The translations under genes and the position numbers were made by a program. Positions 9,795-18,362 of a stretch of 64,000 bases of DNA are shown here, in pieces. The stretch spans positions 1 through 64,000 of the forward strand of contig DOTG01000041.1 in assembly GCA_003512955.1 (NCBI GenBank). The letters run 5' to 3'. The DNA comes from Marinilabiliales bacterium. GTDB taxonomy: Bacteria > Bacteroidota > Bacteroidia > Bacteroidales > SZUA-534. Each line of letters starts with the position of its first letter. Within the stretch, counting starts at the first letter, position 1. The notes under the pieces were generated by a model that did no database searches, had not been told where the DNA came from, and saw only the letters and a list, made by a program, of their open reading frames with translations.

Positions 9795-11567
9795 TTAAAC
9801 CGCGAACTGCAATTCGCTCAAATTCCTGTAAATACCTTGATCAATCCTCAGCAATTCCTCGTGTGTACCCCGTTCAACAATGCTTCCTTGGTGAAGCACC
9901 AAAATCTGATCGGATTTTCGTACCGTGGACAACCGGTGTGCAATAACAATAGAGGTGCGGCCTTTCATCAGCTTTTCAAGGGCATCCTGAACCAACCGTT
10001 CCGATTCTGAATCGAGCGATGAAGTAGCTTCGTCGAGAATTAAGATTTTAGGGTTTTTCAATACTGCCCGGGCAATGGCAATCCGTTGACGTTGCCCTCC
10101 CGAAAGCTGGGTTCCCCGTTCCCCCACTAAGGTATCAAATTTATCGGTAAACCGTTCGATAAATTCCAGGGCATTGGCTTTTTTTGCGGCTTCATAAATC
10201 TCATCCTCACTGGCATTTGGCCTCCCATAGGCAATATTTTCGCGGATGGTACCGCCAAATAAAAATACATCCTGTGGTACCAGGGCAATCTGGCTGCGCA
10301 ATACCGAAAGCGGAAATCGGCTGCTCTCTTTACCGTCAAAAAGGATTTTTCCTTCCGTTGGTTGATGCAATTGCAAGATTAACGACGCGAATGTTGATTT
10401 CCCGGCTCCACTCGGTCCTACCAGAGCTACCTGCTGATTGATAGAAATGGTCAGGTTTATACGGTTCAGTACCTCTTGGTTTTCGCGTGAGGGATAGGCG
10501 AAGGATAAATCCTCAAAAGATATTTCACCTTGCAGATGTTGTTGTTCGGGAATTTCCACTATTTTTTCAAGGGATTCTTCCTCCTCATCAAAGAGTTCAA
10601 ACAGGGCTTCGGTAGCACCAATAAATTTTTGGATACTGGCAATAACAGAGGCTAAACCACCTACGGTTCCGCCAACAAAAACAGAATAGATGACGAACGA
10701 AAACAGGTCGCCGGCCACCAGCTCTCCGGTGGCAAGTAGCGCTGAACCCCGCCAGATGACCGCTACAATGGCTCCGAACAATCCAAAAATAATGAACGAT
10801 GAAAATGCACCACGGTATTTTCCGCTTTTCATCCCCAAGTCGGCAATCTCCTGAGTCCGTTTCCGGTAGCGTTCCATTTCAAAATCTTCGTTGGTAAATG
10901 TTTTTACACTTTGTATGCCTTGTAACGTTTCCTCCACCACGGTATTGGAATCGGCTACCTGGTTTTGTACCTCTTTCGAGAATTTACGGATGAACTTTCC
11001 AAACACGCGGGCAGCGAACATGGCAGCAGGTAAAATGGCCAGCATAAAAAGGGTCAGCTTTATTGATGTCATGGCCAATAACGTAATTCCACCAATAATG
11101 ATAATCACCTGCCGGATAAATTCGGCCAAGGTACTGGTAAGTGTCTCCTGAAGTAGCGAAATATCCGACGAAATGCGGCTGTTCAATTCCCCCACCCGGT
11201 GTTTTTCGAAAAAACGTAAAGGCAATTTTATCAAATGGTTGTAGGTATCACGACGCAATAAAGCCAACGCCTTTTCAGTAACGTTCACAAATAATACTAC
11301 CCTGAAATAGGAAAATACCGATTGAACAATCAGTAACAAGGCCAAAATTAAGGCAATGCGGTTCAAATCGGTTCCAAGCGTTCCAGCATTTCCTGAGTTG
11401 ACCAAATCGCCCAGGAGTTTTGGAAATGCCAGATTCGTTAAGCTGGAACCCAGCAAAAACAACATCCCGATAAAATATTCGGTTTTATAGGGAGCCAAAT
11501 ATTTATAAAGCTTCAATGCTTGTCGAAAACTGGCCCACGTAATTTTCTTCTTTTTTATCACTTCCAT
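9795..11567 (-). CDS. ABC exporter half-transporter (MsbA/multidrug type)
   Basis: 590 residues with an N-terminal six-helix exporter membrane domain (about 25-320) fused to a nucleotide-binding domain (about 345-580). The NBD has Walker A GPSGAGKST, Q-loop region ALVPQD, signature LSGGQRQR, Walker B ILILDEATSS and the H-loop HRLSTV. Such half-transporters dimerize and export lipids, lipid-linked sugars or drugs across the inner membrane. The substrate cannot be told from sequence. Signature and Walker residues are intact. Confidence 0.93.
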   Translation of the reverse strand: MEVIKKKKITWASFRQALKLYKYLAPYKTEYFIGMLFLLGSSLTNLAFPKLLGDLVNSGNAGTLGTDLNRIALILALLLIVQSVFSYFRVVLFVNVTEKALALLRRDTYNHLIKLPLRFFEKHRVGELNSRISSDISLLQETLTSTLAEFIRQVIIIIGGITLLAMTSIKLTLFMLAILPAAMFAARVFGKFIRKFSKEVQNQVADSNTVVEETLQGIQSVKTFTNEDFEMERYRKRTQEIADLGMKSGKYRGAFSSFIIFGLFGAIVAVIWRGSALLATGELVAGDLFSFVIYSVFVGGTVGGLASVIASIQKFIGATEALFELFDEEEESLEKIVEIPEQQHLQGEISFEDLSFAYPSRENQEVLNRINLTISINQQVALVGPSGAGKSTFASLILQLHQPTEGKILFDGKESSRFPLSVLRSQIALVPQDVFLFGGTIRENIAYGRPNASEDEIYEAAKKANALEFIERFTDKFDTLVGERGTQLSGGQRQRIAIARAVLKNPKILILDEATSSLDSESERLVQDALEKLMKGRTSIVIAHRLSTVRKSDQILVLHQGSIVERGTHEELLRIDQGIYRNLSELQFAV

Positions 11568-11717
11568 ATACTATTTTTATTCAATGCATCTTACAAAAGC
11601 CTACATAACAGTTCAAACCAGTCAAGGTTTAGCTTCTCTGTTCTTAGCGGGTCATGTTTTATCGAAATTATCAAAGAATCACTTTAAAAGAGTACCTTTG
11701 AACGATGAATTCCAGTG

Positions 11718-11732
11718 AGTCATCCGATGACT
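11718..11732. repeat. Single 15-base palindrome, copy C
   Basis: AGTCATCCGATGACT is a perfect palindrome apart from its central base. It matches one arm of copy D (reverse complement AGTCATCGGATGACT versus D arm AGTCATCGGATGAAT). It lies 54 bases upstream of the DUF3788 start, in the divergent gap after the ABC gene. Confidence 0.5.
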
Positions 11733-11785
11733 ATTTGCTTAGATACGCAAGGTTTCGAATAGTAAAAAACCCTTAAAAATGGACC

Positions 11786-12205
11786 ATGGACAAAAGTATT
11801 TTTACTGAAAAAAACAGCCAACCCGATGACCATCAATTGAAAAGCCAGCTTGGAACCACTTACAGCCTTTGGAAATCGTTGGTGGAATATTCCTTTGACA
11901 AATACCCGAAAGCCATGGCCGAATGGAATTTCCCGGGCGAAAAATATGGCTGGAGTTTTCGGGTAAAGGATCGAAAACGGGCCATTATCTACCTTCTTCC
12001 AAGAGAATGTTATTTTAAAGTAGCGTTTGTTTTTGGGCAAAAAGCCACAGAAGCAGTGTTACAAAGTAATGTTTCACCTCTTATAAAATCAGAATTGAAG
12101 GTTGCCAAAGTTTATGCCGAAGGCCGTGGTATCCGGGTTGAAATCCGCGATGAAGCTGCTATCAAGGATGTTAAAGAACTGATTGATATTAAATTGATGT
12201 TTTAA
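11786..12205 (+). CDS. DUF3788 family protein
   Basis: 139 residues, cytoplasmic with no signal peptide. It resembles DUF3788 proteins, small single-domain proteins of unknown function. Features are LWKSLVEY, WNFPGEKYGWSFRVKDRKRAIIYLLP and a C-terminal stretch GRGIRVEIRDEAAIKDVKELI. It stands alone between two minus-strand genes and is bracketed by palindromic repeats. Confidence 0.75.
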   Translation: MDKSIFTEKNSQPDDHQLKSQLGTTYSLWKSLVEYSFDKYPKAMAEWNFPGEKYGWSFRVKDRKRAIIYLLPRECYFKVAFVFGQKATEAVLQSNVSPLIKSELKVAKVYAEGRGIRVEIRDEAAIKDVKELIDIKLMF

Positions 12206-12345
12206 AAGCAAAAGATTCGGTAAATTTTTAGGCACAAGACAAAACATATCGTTATTGGAAATAATCACTTAGTGTTTTTGTTTGTACTTTTTACATTTAG
12301 CCGATTATCAATTGCCTATAAAAATTTAACGGACTATTTAAAAGC

Positions 12346-12482
12346 AAGGCGGTTGTCTAGAAAGTCATCGGATGAATACTTTTACCAAAAGGTGTAATTA
12401 TTAAAATACAATAAATCAACTAATTAAAAATTCATCCGATGACTTGTTTATTAATAAACTCAACTTATTAGACAGCCTCTTT
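12346..12482. repeat. Dispersed inverted-repeat element, copy D
   Basis: Perfect 15-base inverted arms AGTCATCGGATGAAT (12363-12377) and ATTCATCCGATGACT (12430-12444) are 52 bases apart. Outside them a second, imperfect pair is seen: AGGCGGTTGTCTAG on the left and TTAGACAGCCTCT on the right. No coding sequence is present. The architecture is that of a MITE- or REPIN-like element. It fills most of the 298-base gap between the DUF3788 gene and dnaJ. Confidence 0.65.
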
Positions 12483-12503
12483 TATTGTTGATTCAAATTG
12501 GTA

Positions 12504-13646
12504 CTATTCAAAATAGTTTTTCATCCGCTCAAAGAAGGTGCGGTCCCTTTTATCAGGCTTGGGGACAAAACTTTCCGATGATTTTAGTTTTTCCAGCAAC
12601 TTGGTTTCATCTTTAGTCAGTATTTGTGGTGTCCACACCTGAATGTTCACCAGCAGGTCGCCTTTGCCATAACCGTTTACCTCGGGAATACCTTTCCCAC
12701 GCAACCGTAAAATCCGACCCGATTGTGTTCCCGGTTCAATTTTAATTTTCACTTTCCCGTCAACGGTTGGCACCTCGGCTGTGGTTCCCAAAGCTGCATC
12801 GGGGAATGATAAAAATAAATTATAAATCAAGTCGTTGCCATCGCGGATTAAATCGGGATGTTCCTCTTCATGAATCACCACCAAAAGATCGCCGTTCACA
12901 CCTCCACGGCGGGCAGCATTTCCTTTTCCGCTTACCGAAAGCTGCATGCCTTCAGCTACTCCCGCAGGGATATTCAGCGAGATAACTTCGTCTTTTTTAA
13001 CAATTCCTTCGCCGGCACACTCATTACATTTGTGCGTAATTATTTTCCCTTCGCCGTTGCAACTGGGGCACACCGAAGTGGATTGCATCTGTCCCAGGAA
13101 GGTGTTCGAGATTCGGGTAACATGCCCTGTTCCACCGCAGGTAGAACAATTAGAAAAGGAATGTTTGTCTTTGGCACCGGTACCGTCGCAAACCTCGCAG
13201 GCTACAAACTTGGTTACTTTAATTTTTTTGGTAACGCCATTGGCCATTTCGGAAAGGTTAAGTGATACTTTCACCCGAAGGTTGGTACCTTTATTGACAC
13301 GTTGACGGGTTCGTCCGCCACTGAAACCGCCAAAGCCGCCAAAGCCGCCAAAAATATCACCAAAGGAGGAGAAAATATCTTCCATGGTCATTCCGCCCCC
13401 GTAGCCACCGTTGGAGGCACCGCCAACTCCCGCGTGACCGAACTGGTCGTACCGTTGTTTCTTATCCGGATTACTCAGCACTTCGTAAGCTTCGGCTGCT
13501 TCTTTAAATTTTTCTTCTGCCGCTTTGTCACCCGGGTTTTTATCGGGGTGAAATCTTATTGCCTGCTGACGGTAAGCTTTTTTAATTTCCTCGGCCGATG
13601 CTCCTTTTGAAACTCCCAGCACTTCGTAATAATCCCTTTTTGCCAT
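12504..13646 (-). CDS. dnaJ: Chaperone DnaJ (Hsp40)
   Basis: 380 residues, full length. J-domain residues 1-70 with HPD at 33-35, which stimulates DnaK ATPase. The Gly/Phe-rich linker is about 75-110 (GGFGGFGGFSGG). Four zinc-binding CxxCxGxG repeats follow (CEVCDGTG, CSTCGGTG, CPSCNGEG, CNECAGEG), then the C-terminal substrate domains. It lies 10 bases after the grpE stop on the same strand, so grpE-dnaJ form an operon. dnaK is not in the window. Confidence 0.98.
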   Translation of the reverse strand: MAKRDYYEVLGVSKGASAEEIKKAYRQQAIRFHPDKNPGDKAAEEKFKEAAEAYEVLSNPDKKQRYDQFGHAGVGGASNGGYGGGMTMEDIFSSFGDIFGGFGGFGGFSGGRTRQRVNKGTNLRVKVSLNLSEMANGVTKKIKVTKFVACEVCDGTGAKDKHSFSNCSTCGGTGHVTRISNTFLGQMQSTSVCPSCNGEGKIITHKCNECAGEGIVKKDEVISLNIPAGVAEGMQLSVSGKGNAARRGGVNGDLLVVIHEEEHPDLIRDGNDLIYNLFLSFPDAALGTTAEVPTVDGKVKIKIEPGTQSGRILRLRGKGIPEVNGYGKGDLLVNIQVWTPQILTKDETKLLEKLKSSESFVPKPDKRDRTFFERMKNYFE

Positions 13647-13656
13647 ATCTTTTTAT

Positions 13657-14301
13657 TTATTCACCAACAACGACTCTGGCGTACCTAATCACCTTATTTT
13701 CAATTTTATAACCCTTTTGAACCACATCCACCACTTTACCTTTCAGGTTTTCATCAGGAGCCGGAATTTTGGTTAAAGCTTCATGCAGGTCGGTATTAAA
13801 TTCTTGATGAAGGGCTTCGATCTCTACCATCCCTTTATTTTTCATGAATTCTTTAAACTTGATGTATATCAGATTGATGCCATCTTTTACTGCCACAATA
13901 TCTGTTGCATTTTCTATGAAAAGCATGGCCCGTTCAAAATCGTCAACTACAGGCAGCATGTCTTTCATAGATTCGCCACCAGCGGTTTTCATCAAGTCCA
14001 ACTTTTCTTTTAATGTCCTTTTACGGTAATTGTCAAATTCAGCCGATAAACGAAGATACTTGTCGTTAATCTCGCTCATTTTGTAGCGGGTTTCCTCCAA
14101 CTCTTTCTCTTTGATCTCTAGTTCAGGGTTTTTATGCCCTTTTTTCTTCTTAAAAAGTTTCTTATCCTCATGGGTTACCTCTTGTTCATTTTGCTTAATG
14201 TTGTTTTCTGACGTATTTTCTGCCTCAACCTGAATGTTTTCAGGCATTTCCTGCTTCTCTCCTTCGTTCACAGATGGATTGTTTATATTTTCGTTCGCCA
14301 T
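13657..14301 (-). CDS. grpE: Nucleotide exchange factor GrpE
   Basis: GrpE releases ADP from DnaK in the Hsp70 cycle. From the ATG at 14301 it has 214 residues. The acidic, Glu/Asn-rich N-terminus is followed by a long dimerization helix (KEKELEETRYKMSEINDKYL) and the FDNYRKRT motif, then a C-terminal beta domain (VVDVVQKGYKIENKVIRYARVVV). A start at 14364 would add 21 residues, but that ATG lies inside a 46-base inverted repeat, so I prefer 14301. dnaJ follows 10 bases downstream. Regulation may act through the inverted repeat at 14347-14392; this is not the CIRCE sequence. Confidence 0.95.
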   Translation of the reverse strand: MANENINNPSVNEGEKQEMPENIQVEAENTSENNIKQNEQEVTHEDKKLFKKKKGHKNPELEIKEKELEETRYKMSEINDKYLRLSAEFDNYRKRTLKEKLDLMKTAGGESMKDMLPVVDDFERAMLFIENATDIVAVKDGINLIYIKFKEFMKNKGMVEIEALHQEFNTDLHEALTKIPAPDENLKGKVVDVVQKGYKIENKVIRYARVVVGE

Positions 14302-14346
14302 GATTTTTGAATTTTTTTTAATTAAACCCGCCTCCTTAAACAAAAT

Positions 14347-14392
14347 TTTTGCCAATTGTGACATAACGACATTATGACACCAATTGGCAAAA
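14347..14392. promoter_or_regulatory. Long inverted repeat upstream of grpE-dnaJ
   Basis: Perfect 12-base arms TTTTGCCAATTG (14347-14358) and CAATTGGCAAAA (14381-14392) continue inward as TGACATAA against TTATGACAC. The near-complete ~20-bp stem carries one indel, one mismatch and a loop of about five bases. It sits 46-91 bases upstream of the grpE ATG. It could be an operator for a dimeric repressor or an RNA hairpin in the leader. It does not match CIRCE. Confidence 0.6.
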
Positions 14393-14401
14393 TCAACTGA
14401 C

Positions 14402-14416
14402 AGTCATCAAGTGACC
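14402..14416. repeat. Possible degenerate palindrome of the dispersed family
   Basis: AGTCATCAAGTGACC keeps the AGTCA...TGAC outline of copies A, C and E. It lies between the grpE inverted repeat and the TlpA-like stop. It is short, so chance cannot be excluded. Confidence 0.25.
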
Positions 14417-14427
14417 TAAAACGGTTC

Positions 14428-14934
14428 TTATTTCTTTAATTCTTGCAATTTAGCATCGAGCATGTACCCGCGCAAATTTCTGGCTACAATAATTCCTTTT
14501 CCATCAATCAAAAAATTGGCTGGAATGCTTTGTACCTGATATAAGGCAGCGGCCTGATTCGACCAGCCTTTCAAATCACTCACATGGCTAGGCCAGGCAA
14601 GTTCATCGTCCACGATGGCTTTTTTCCAGGCCACGGCATTGTTATCTAGCGAAACTCCCAAGATGGTAAAACCTTCGCTATTGGTAAATTTCTGATCTTT
14701 AAACTTATGATAAGCTGCTACCACATTAGGATTCTCATATCGGCAAGGGCCGCACCACGATGCCCAAAAGTCGATAAGTACCAGTTTTCCTTGTAACGAT
14801 GACAGGGTGATGGTTTTTCCATCGGGACCCAACATGGAAATTTCAGGTGCTTTATTTCCAATCTGGAGCCCAACTGTTTGTGCAAAGGTGGATAATGTAA
14901 TCCCGCAAAATAAAATAATCAAATACTTCTTCAT
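14428..14934 (-). CDS. TlpA-like periplasmic thiol-disulfide oxidoreductase
   Basis: 168 residues from the ATG at 14934, chosen because it begins directly with a signal peptide (MKKYLIILFCGITLSTFAQ); an upstream ATG at 14964 would add ten residues. A single thioredoxin domain of the TlpA/AhpC-TSA type follows. It carries the redox motif WASWCGPCR and the cis-Pro loop QSIPANFLID. Members reduce disulfides in exported proteins or peroxides. It stands alone upstream of the grpE operon on the same strand, so an oxidative or thermal stress link is only inference. Confidence 0.9.
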   Translation of the reverse strand: MKKYLIILFCGITLSTFAQTVGLQIGNKAPEISMLGPDGKTITLSSLQGKLVLIDFWASWCGPCRYENPNVVAAYHKFKDQKFTNSEGFTILGVSLDNNAVAWKKAIVDDELAWPSHVSDLKGWSNQAAALYQVQSIPANFLIDGKGIIVARNLRGYMLDAKLQELKK

Positions 14935-15062
14935 GTTCTCTTTTTTTGCCACAAATAACACCATTTAAGCCGATATGTTTTATTTACATAATAATTTTAT
15001 TGAACTTAAAAACCTTTATACTGTTTTTTTATTGACGGCAAATATTTTTTTGCTCCCTTAAA

Positions 15063-15124
15063 TCTGCAAGTGAAATATTTATGGTCAATAAAATGAGGTA
15101 TTTAGTTGCGGCGCAACTTGCGGA
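15063..15124. repeat. Dispersed palindromic element, copy G
   Basis: Inverted ends TCTGCAAGT (15063-15071) and ACTTGCGGA (15116-15124) enclose 44 bases. The right end overlaps a perfect 15-base palindrome AGTTGCGGCGCAACT (15104-15118). The layout equals copies A and E, palindrome next to a TCCGCAAGT-type end. The left part (TGCAAGTGAAATATTTATG) recurs with two changes at about 31034-31052. Confidence 0.6.
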
Positions 15125-15146
15125 TTCGGGGTACTCTCAAAAAATG

Positions 15147-16454
15147 CTACTCAATCCTTGATATTTTGGCCCCCAAAGCATTCAACCGTTCATCGATCTT
15201 TTCGTAGCCACGATCGATCTGGTCGATATTTTCGATGATCGAAGTTCCTTTGGCCGACAGGGCAGCAATCAGAAGCGCCATCCCAGCACGGATATCGGGA
15301 CTGGTCATGTTGATACCACGCAAAATCTGCTTTTTGTTTAACCCGATAACTGTAGCCCGGTGCGGATCGCAAAGGATGATTTGGGCACCCATATCAATGA
15401 GCTTATCGACAAAAAATAAGCGGCTCTCGAACATTTTTTGATGGATGAGCACACTTCCGTTGGCTTGAGTGGCAGTCACCAGAATAACACTCAACAAATC
15501 AGGCGTTAAGCCCGGCCACGGGGCATCGTCGATATTCATGATGGAGCCATCGATAAATGTGTCAATCTGATAATGTTCCTGGGCCGGAATATATAAATCA
15601 TCCTCTTTAACTTCCATCTGGATACCTAATCGTTGAAATGCTTTGGGAATGATTCCCAGATTCGGCACCGATACATTTTTAATGGTAAGCTCGGAACCAG
15701 TCATGGCTGCCAAACCAATGAAACTGCCAATCTCAATCATGTCTGGCAATAAAGTGTGTTCGCATCCTTTCAAAGAGCCAACTCCTTCGATGGTTAATAG
15801 GTTTGAAGCAATGCCTGAGATTTTTGCCCCCATAGAATTGAGCATCTTGCACAACTGCTGGATATAAGGTTCGCAGGCCGCGTTATAAATAGTTGTGGTC
15901 CCTTTTGCCAGAACCGCAGCCAGGATGATGTTGGCCGTCCCGGTTACCGAAGCTTCATCGAGCAACATGTAAGTTCCCTGTAACCGGGTAGCTTCAACTC
16001 GGTAAAACTTTCCACCGGCATCGTAATCAAATTGAGCCCCCAGGTTTTGCAGCCCAATAAAATGGGTGTCTAATCGCCGCCGTCCAATTTTGTCGCCACC
16101 GGGTTTTGGGATGTACGCTTTTCCAAACCTTGCCAAAAGTGGCCCCACCAACATTACAGAGCCTCTGATTTTAGCCGTTTTTTGAACAAATTCCTGTGTT
16201 TGCAGATACTCCAGGTGAATGTTTTTGGAAGTGAATGTGTAGTCATGGGTATTCAGCCGTTTCACGTCCACACCCATCTCACCCAGTATGGCAATGAGGG
16301 TATTTACATCTTTAATGTCGGGGATGTTTCTGATAATTACATCTTCCGGTGTTAACAAAACGGCACACAAAATCTGCAATGCCTCGTTCTTTGCCCCCTG
16401 AGGGATGATGGTCCCTTTTAATGGGTACCCGCCTTCAATTTTGAATTTGCTCAT
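15147..16454 (-). CDS. murA: UDP-N-acetylglucosamine 1-carboxyvinyltransferase MurA
   Basis: MurA transfers enolpyruvate from PEP to UDP-GlcNAc, the first committed step of peptidoglycan synthesis, in the cytoplasm. The 435 residues are full length with the two-domain inside-out barrel fold. The conserved KNEALQ (22-27) follows the N-terminal strand. The active-site loop reads PKPGGDKIGRRRLD: Asp121 stands where E. coli has the fosfomycin-target Cys115. That substitution predicts natural fosfomycin insensitivity, known for other Asp-type MurA enzymes. The gene is monocistronic, divergent from the 16751 gene. Confidence 0.97.
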   Translation of the reverse strand: MSKFKIEGGYPLKGTIIPQGAKNEALQILCAVLLTPEDVIIRNIPDIKDVNTLIAILGEMGVDVKRLNTHDYTFTSKNIHLEYLQTQEFVQKTAKIRGSVMLVGPLLARFGKAYIPKPGGDKIGRRRLDTHFIGLQNLGAQFDYDAGGKFYRVEATRLQGTYMLLDEASVTGTANIILAAVLAKGTTTIYNAACEPYIQQLCKMLNSMGAKISGIASNLLTIEGVGSLKGCEHTLLPDMIEIGSFIGLAAMTGSELTIKNVSVPNLGIIPKAFQRLGIQMEVKEDDLYIPAQEHYQIDTFIDGSIMNIDDAPWPGLTPDLLSVILVTATQANGSVLIHQKMFESRLFFVDKLIDMGAQIILCDPHRATVIGLNKKQILRGINMTSPDIRAGMALLIAALSAKGTSIIENIDQIDRGYEKIDERLNALGAKISRIE

Positions 16455-16750
16455 GGTTTGCTGAATTTACTGATTTAGCTGGTGCAAAATATGTAAAAAA
16501 TGGCTTGCTTGAAGGGTTGGTAGCCACATGTTTTTTAAAAAGTTATGCACAGTGTTTTCTTTATTTTTGAGATATTTTTTTAGACTTAGCAGCTCACTAA
16601 AATTCAAGGCTAAAATGATATGTTGCAGAGAATTTCTTTTTTTTTGGGAAAGAATTTAAGAAATTGTTGCATGTGAAAAAAAAATACAGATATTTGGAAC
16701 CTGAAAAGTTTAACAACAAGCAAAACCTATATTTGACATAATCTAAACGT

Positions 16751-17125
16751 ATGAGCCAGAACAAACCAAGAGTAATTAAAGATTTTAACAAGCTTGAGCC
16801 CGAACTGCAAGAGCAGATTAAGCTGGTGTATCCTTATGGATTTAGCGATCACCTGATTACTTTTACCAATAAAGACGGATTGTTGGTAAGCGCGCTTCCT
16901 TTTGAAACTGACGACAAATACTATCTGCTCCGGATGACCGAGAAAGAGGCCATTAAAATTATAGAAATGGACGAGGATTATGACGAAGAAGGCAACCTGA
17001 AACAAGGCGTTAAAGACGAATACGAAGATAAATATGCCGATTTGGATTACCTGTCGGATAATATCTCTGATGAAGAAGACGAACCTGCCGATGACCGATA
17101 TAATCCGGACGATTACGAAGAATAA
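16751..17125 (+). CDS. Small acidic protein of unknown function
   Basis: 124 residues, no signal peptide or membrane helix. The N-terminal half looks folded (RVIKDFNKLEPELQEQIKLVYPYGF, then ITFTNKDGLLVSALPF). The C-terminal half is very acidic (DEDYDEEGN, DDRYNPDDYEE). I recall similar conserved small proteins in Bacteroidota without an assigned role. A TATATTTG -7-type box lies at 16728-16735, predicting a very short leader. A good terminator follows. Confidence 0.8.
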   Translation: MSQNKPRVIKDFNKLEPELQEQIKLVYPYGFSDHLITFTNKDGLLVSALPFETDDKYYLLRMTEKEAIKIIEMDEDYDEEGNLKQGVKDEYEDKYADLDYLSDNISDEEDEPADDRYNPDDYEE

Positions 17126-17145
17126 AACAAATGCAACATACCCTG

Positions 17146-17186
17146 AACGCTTATCTGACTTTTGTTGGGTAAGCGTTTTGTTTTTG
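17146..17186 (+). terminator. Terminator after the acidic protein gene
   Basis: Arms AACGCTTA (17146-17153) and TAAGCGTT (17170-17177) are followed by TTGTTTTT. Confidence 0.7.
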
Positions 17187-17395
17187 GCGTACTTTGGCTT
17201 GTTACAATAGATTGTAACCTACTATGAAAAAACTCATTTGTTACTTCATAAAATTCAAGGACGGTAACTATTGAAATCTGATAAGAAAATTGTTGAATTA
17301 TTTCAACTAATCGGTTGTAATTTTTTCCAAGACCAAAACACCTAAAAGTGAGCTTGTGTTTTATTTTTGCATCAGAAAAAAAACAGGATTTTATT

Positions 17396-17989
17396 ATGAA
17401 ACATATACAAAACACGCAAGAGCTAATTCAATGGGTAGAAGGTAAAAACAAATCGTTTTTGCTTTTATACAAATCAGAAGGATCTTTGCAAAGCCAATGT
17501 GCCCTAGATAACCTGGGGAAAGCCATGAATTCAGATACCAGCGCAGCTCTGGTTGCCGCAGATGTCACATTTGTACGTGATATACATGGCCAGTTTGGAA
17601 TTGATTCGATACCTACCCTGGTTGAATTTAATAGAGGCAAATTTTTTCGTACCATCAAGGGATGCCATGAAAGTTCTTTCTATAAAAACCTTTTTCAAGG
17701 TAATCATGCGGTTTTGCAACAAACGCAGACGGCTCAGGAAAAACCCCAAAAAAATGTGGCGGTCTATTCAACGCCAACATGCTCCTGGTGCAACACGCTT
17801 AAAAGCTATTTGAAGGATCATCAAATCCGTTTTAGTGATATTGATGTGTCGAGAGATGCCAAAGCTGCCGAGGAGATGGTAAAACGTAGCGGGCAACAAG
17901 GAGTTCCTCAAACAACCATAAATAGTGAAGTTATCGTGGGGTTTGATAAAGCCCGGATCGACCGTTTGCTGGGGATCCAATCAAAATAG
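17396..17989 (+). CDS. Thioredoxin-like / glutaredoxin-like fusion
   Basis: 197 residues from the ATG at 17396; a longer frame reaches 17348 but lacks a convincing start. Residues 1-105 form a thioredoxin-like fold with cis-Pro (GIDSIPTL, Pro73), but the WCxxC site is replaced by SEGSLQSQC, leaving only Cys35. Residues 119-197 form a glutaredoxin-like domain with CSWC (Cys129, Cys132) and GVPQT. The second domain resembles the Uxx-star family, which is selenocysteine-containing in some anaerobes; here it uses Cys. Likely a cytoplasmic thiol reductase with a non-catalytic first domain. It lies 67 bases upstream of groES. Confidence 0.82.
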   Translation: MKHIQNTQELIQWVEGKNKSFLLLYKSEGSLQSQCALDNLGKAMNSDTSAALVAADVTFVRDIHGQFGIDSIPTLVEFNRGKFFRTIKGCHESSFYKNLFQGNHAVLQQTQTAQEKPQKNVAVYSTPTCSWCNTLKSYLKDHQIRFSDIDVSRDAKAAEEMVKRSGQQGVPQTTINSEVIVGFDKARIDRLLGIQSK

Positions 17990-18056
17990 ATTCATTCCTT
18001 ATGACACTTAAAAGGATAATAAATAATTTGAATAATCTATATAAAACAGAAAACAG

Positions 18057-18344
18057 ATGAACGAGTTACAACCCATCAATCAAAATGTTTTGCTCCTTTT
18101 GGAAGCAAATAAATCGGAGCAGAAAACCGCTTCAGGAATTATTATTCCCGATTCGGCCAAGGAAAAACAAAATATTGCAAAAATTGCTGCTTTGGGCCAG
18201 ATTGAGAACGCGGAACTGGCAGTTGGCGACAAAGTGTTGTATAAAGAATTCAGTGGAAGCGAATTCGAATTTGAAGGGAAAAAATATTTGATGCTCCCGT
18301 ATGCTGATATTCTGGCCAAAATTGTAGCCACCGAGAGCATTTAA
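18057..18344 (+). CDS. groES: GroES (Cpn10) co-chaperonin, no groEL partner nearby
   Basis: 95 residues, the usual Cpn10 length. It has the family start (LQPINQNVLLL), a mobile-loop region (SEQKTASGIIIPDSAKEKQN) and the C-terminal LMLPYADILAKI. It should cap a GroEL ring during folding. No groEL lies on either side: upstream is the thioredoxin-glutaredoxin gene and downstream a broken cupin. It may be a second, diverged groES or a relocated sole copy. The terminator at 18487-18526 closes the unit. Confidence 0.9.
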   Translation: MNELQPINQNVLLLLEANKSEQKTASGIIIPDSAKEKQNIAKIAALGQIENAELAVGDKVLYKEFSGSEFEFEGKKYLMLPYADILAKIVATESI

Positions 18345-18362
18345 TTTAACGCATCACCAGTT

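Noticed and set aside
14347..14392. CIRCE operator for HrcA
   Set aside because: The arms are TTTTGCCAATTG rather than TTAGCACTC/GAGTGCTAA.
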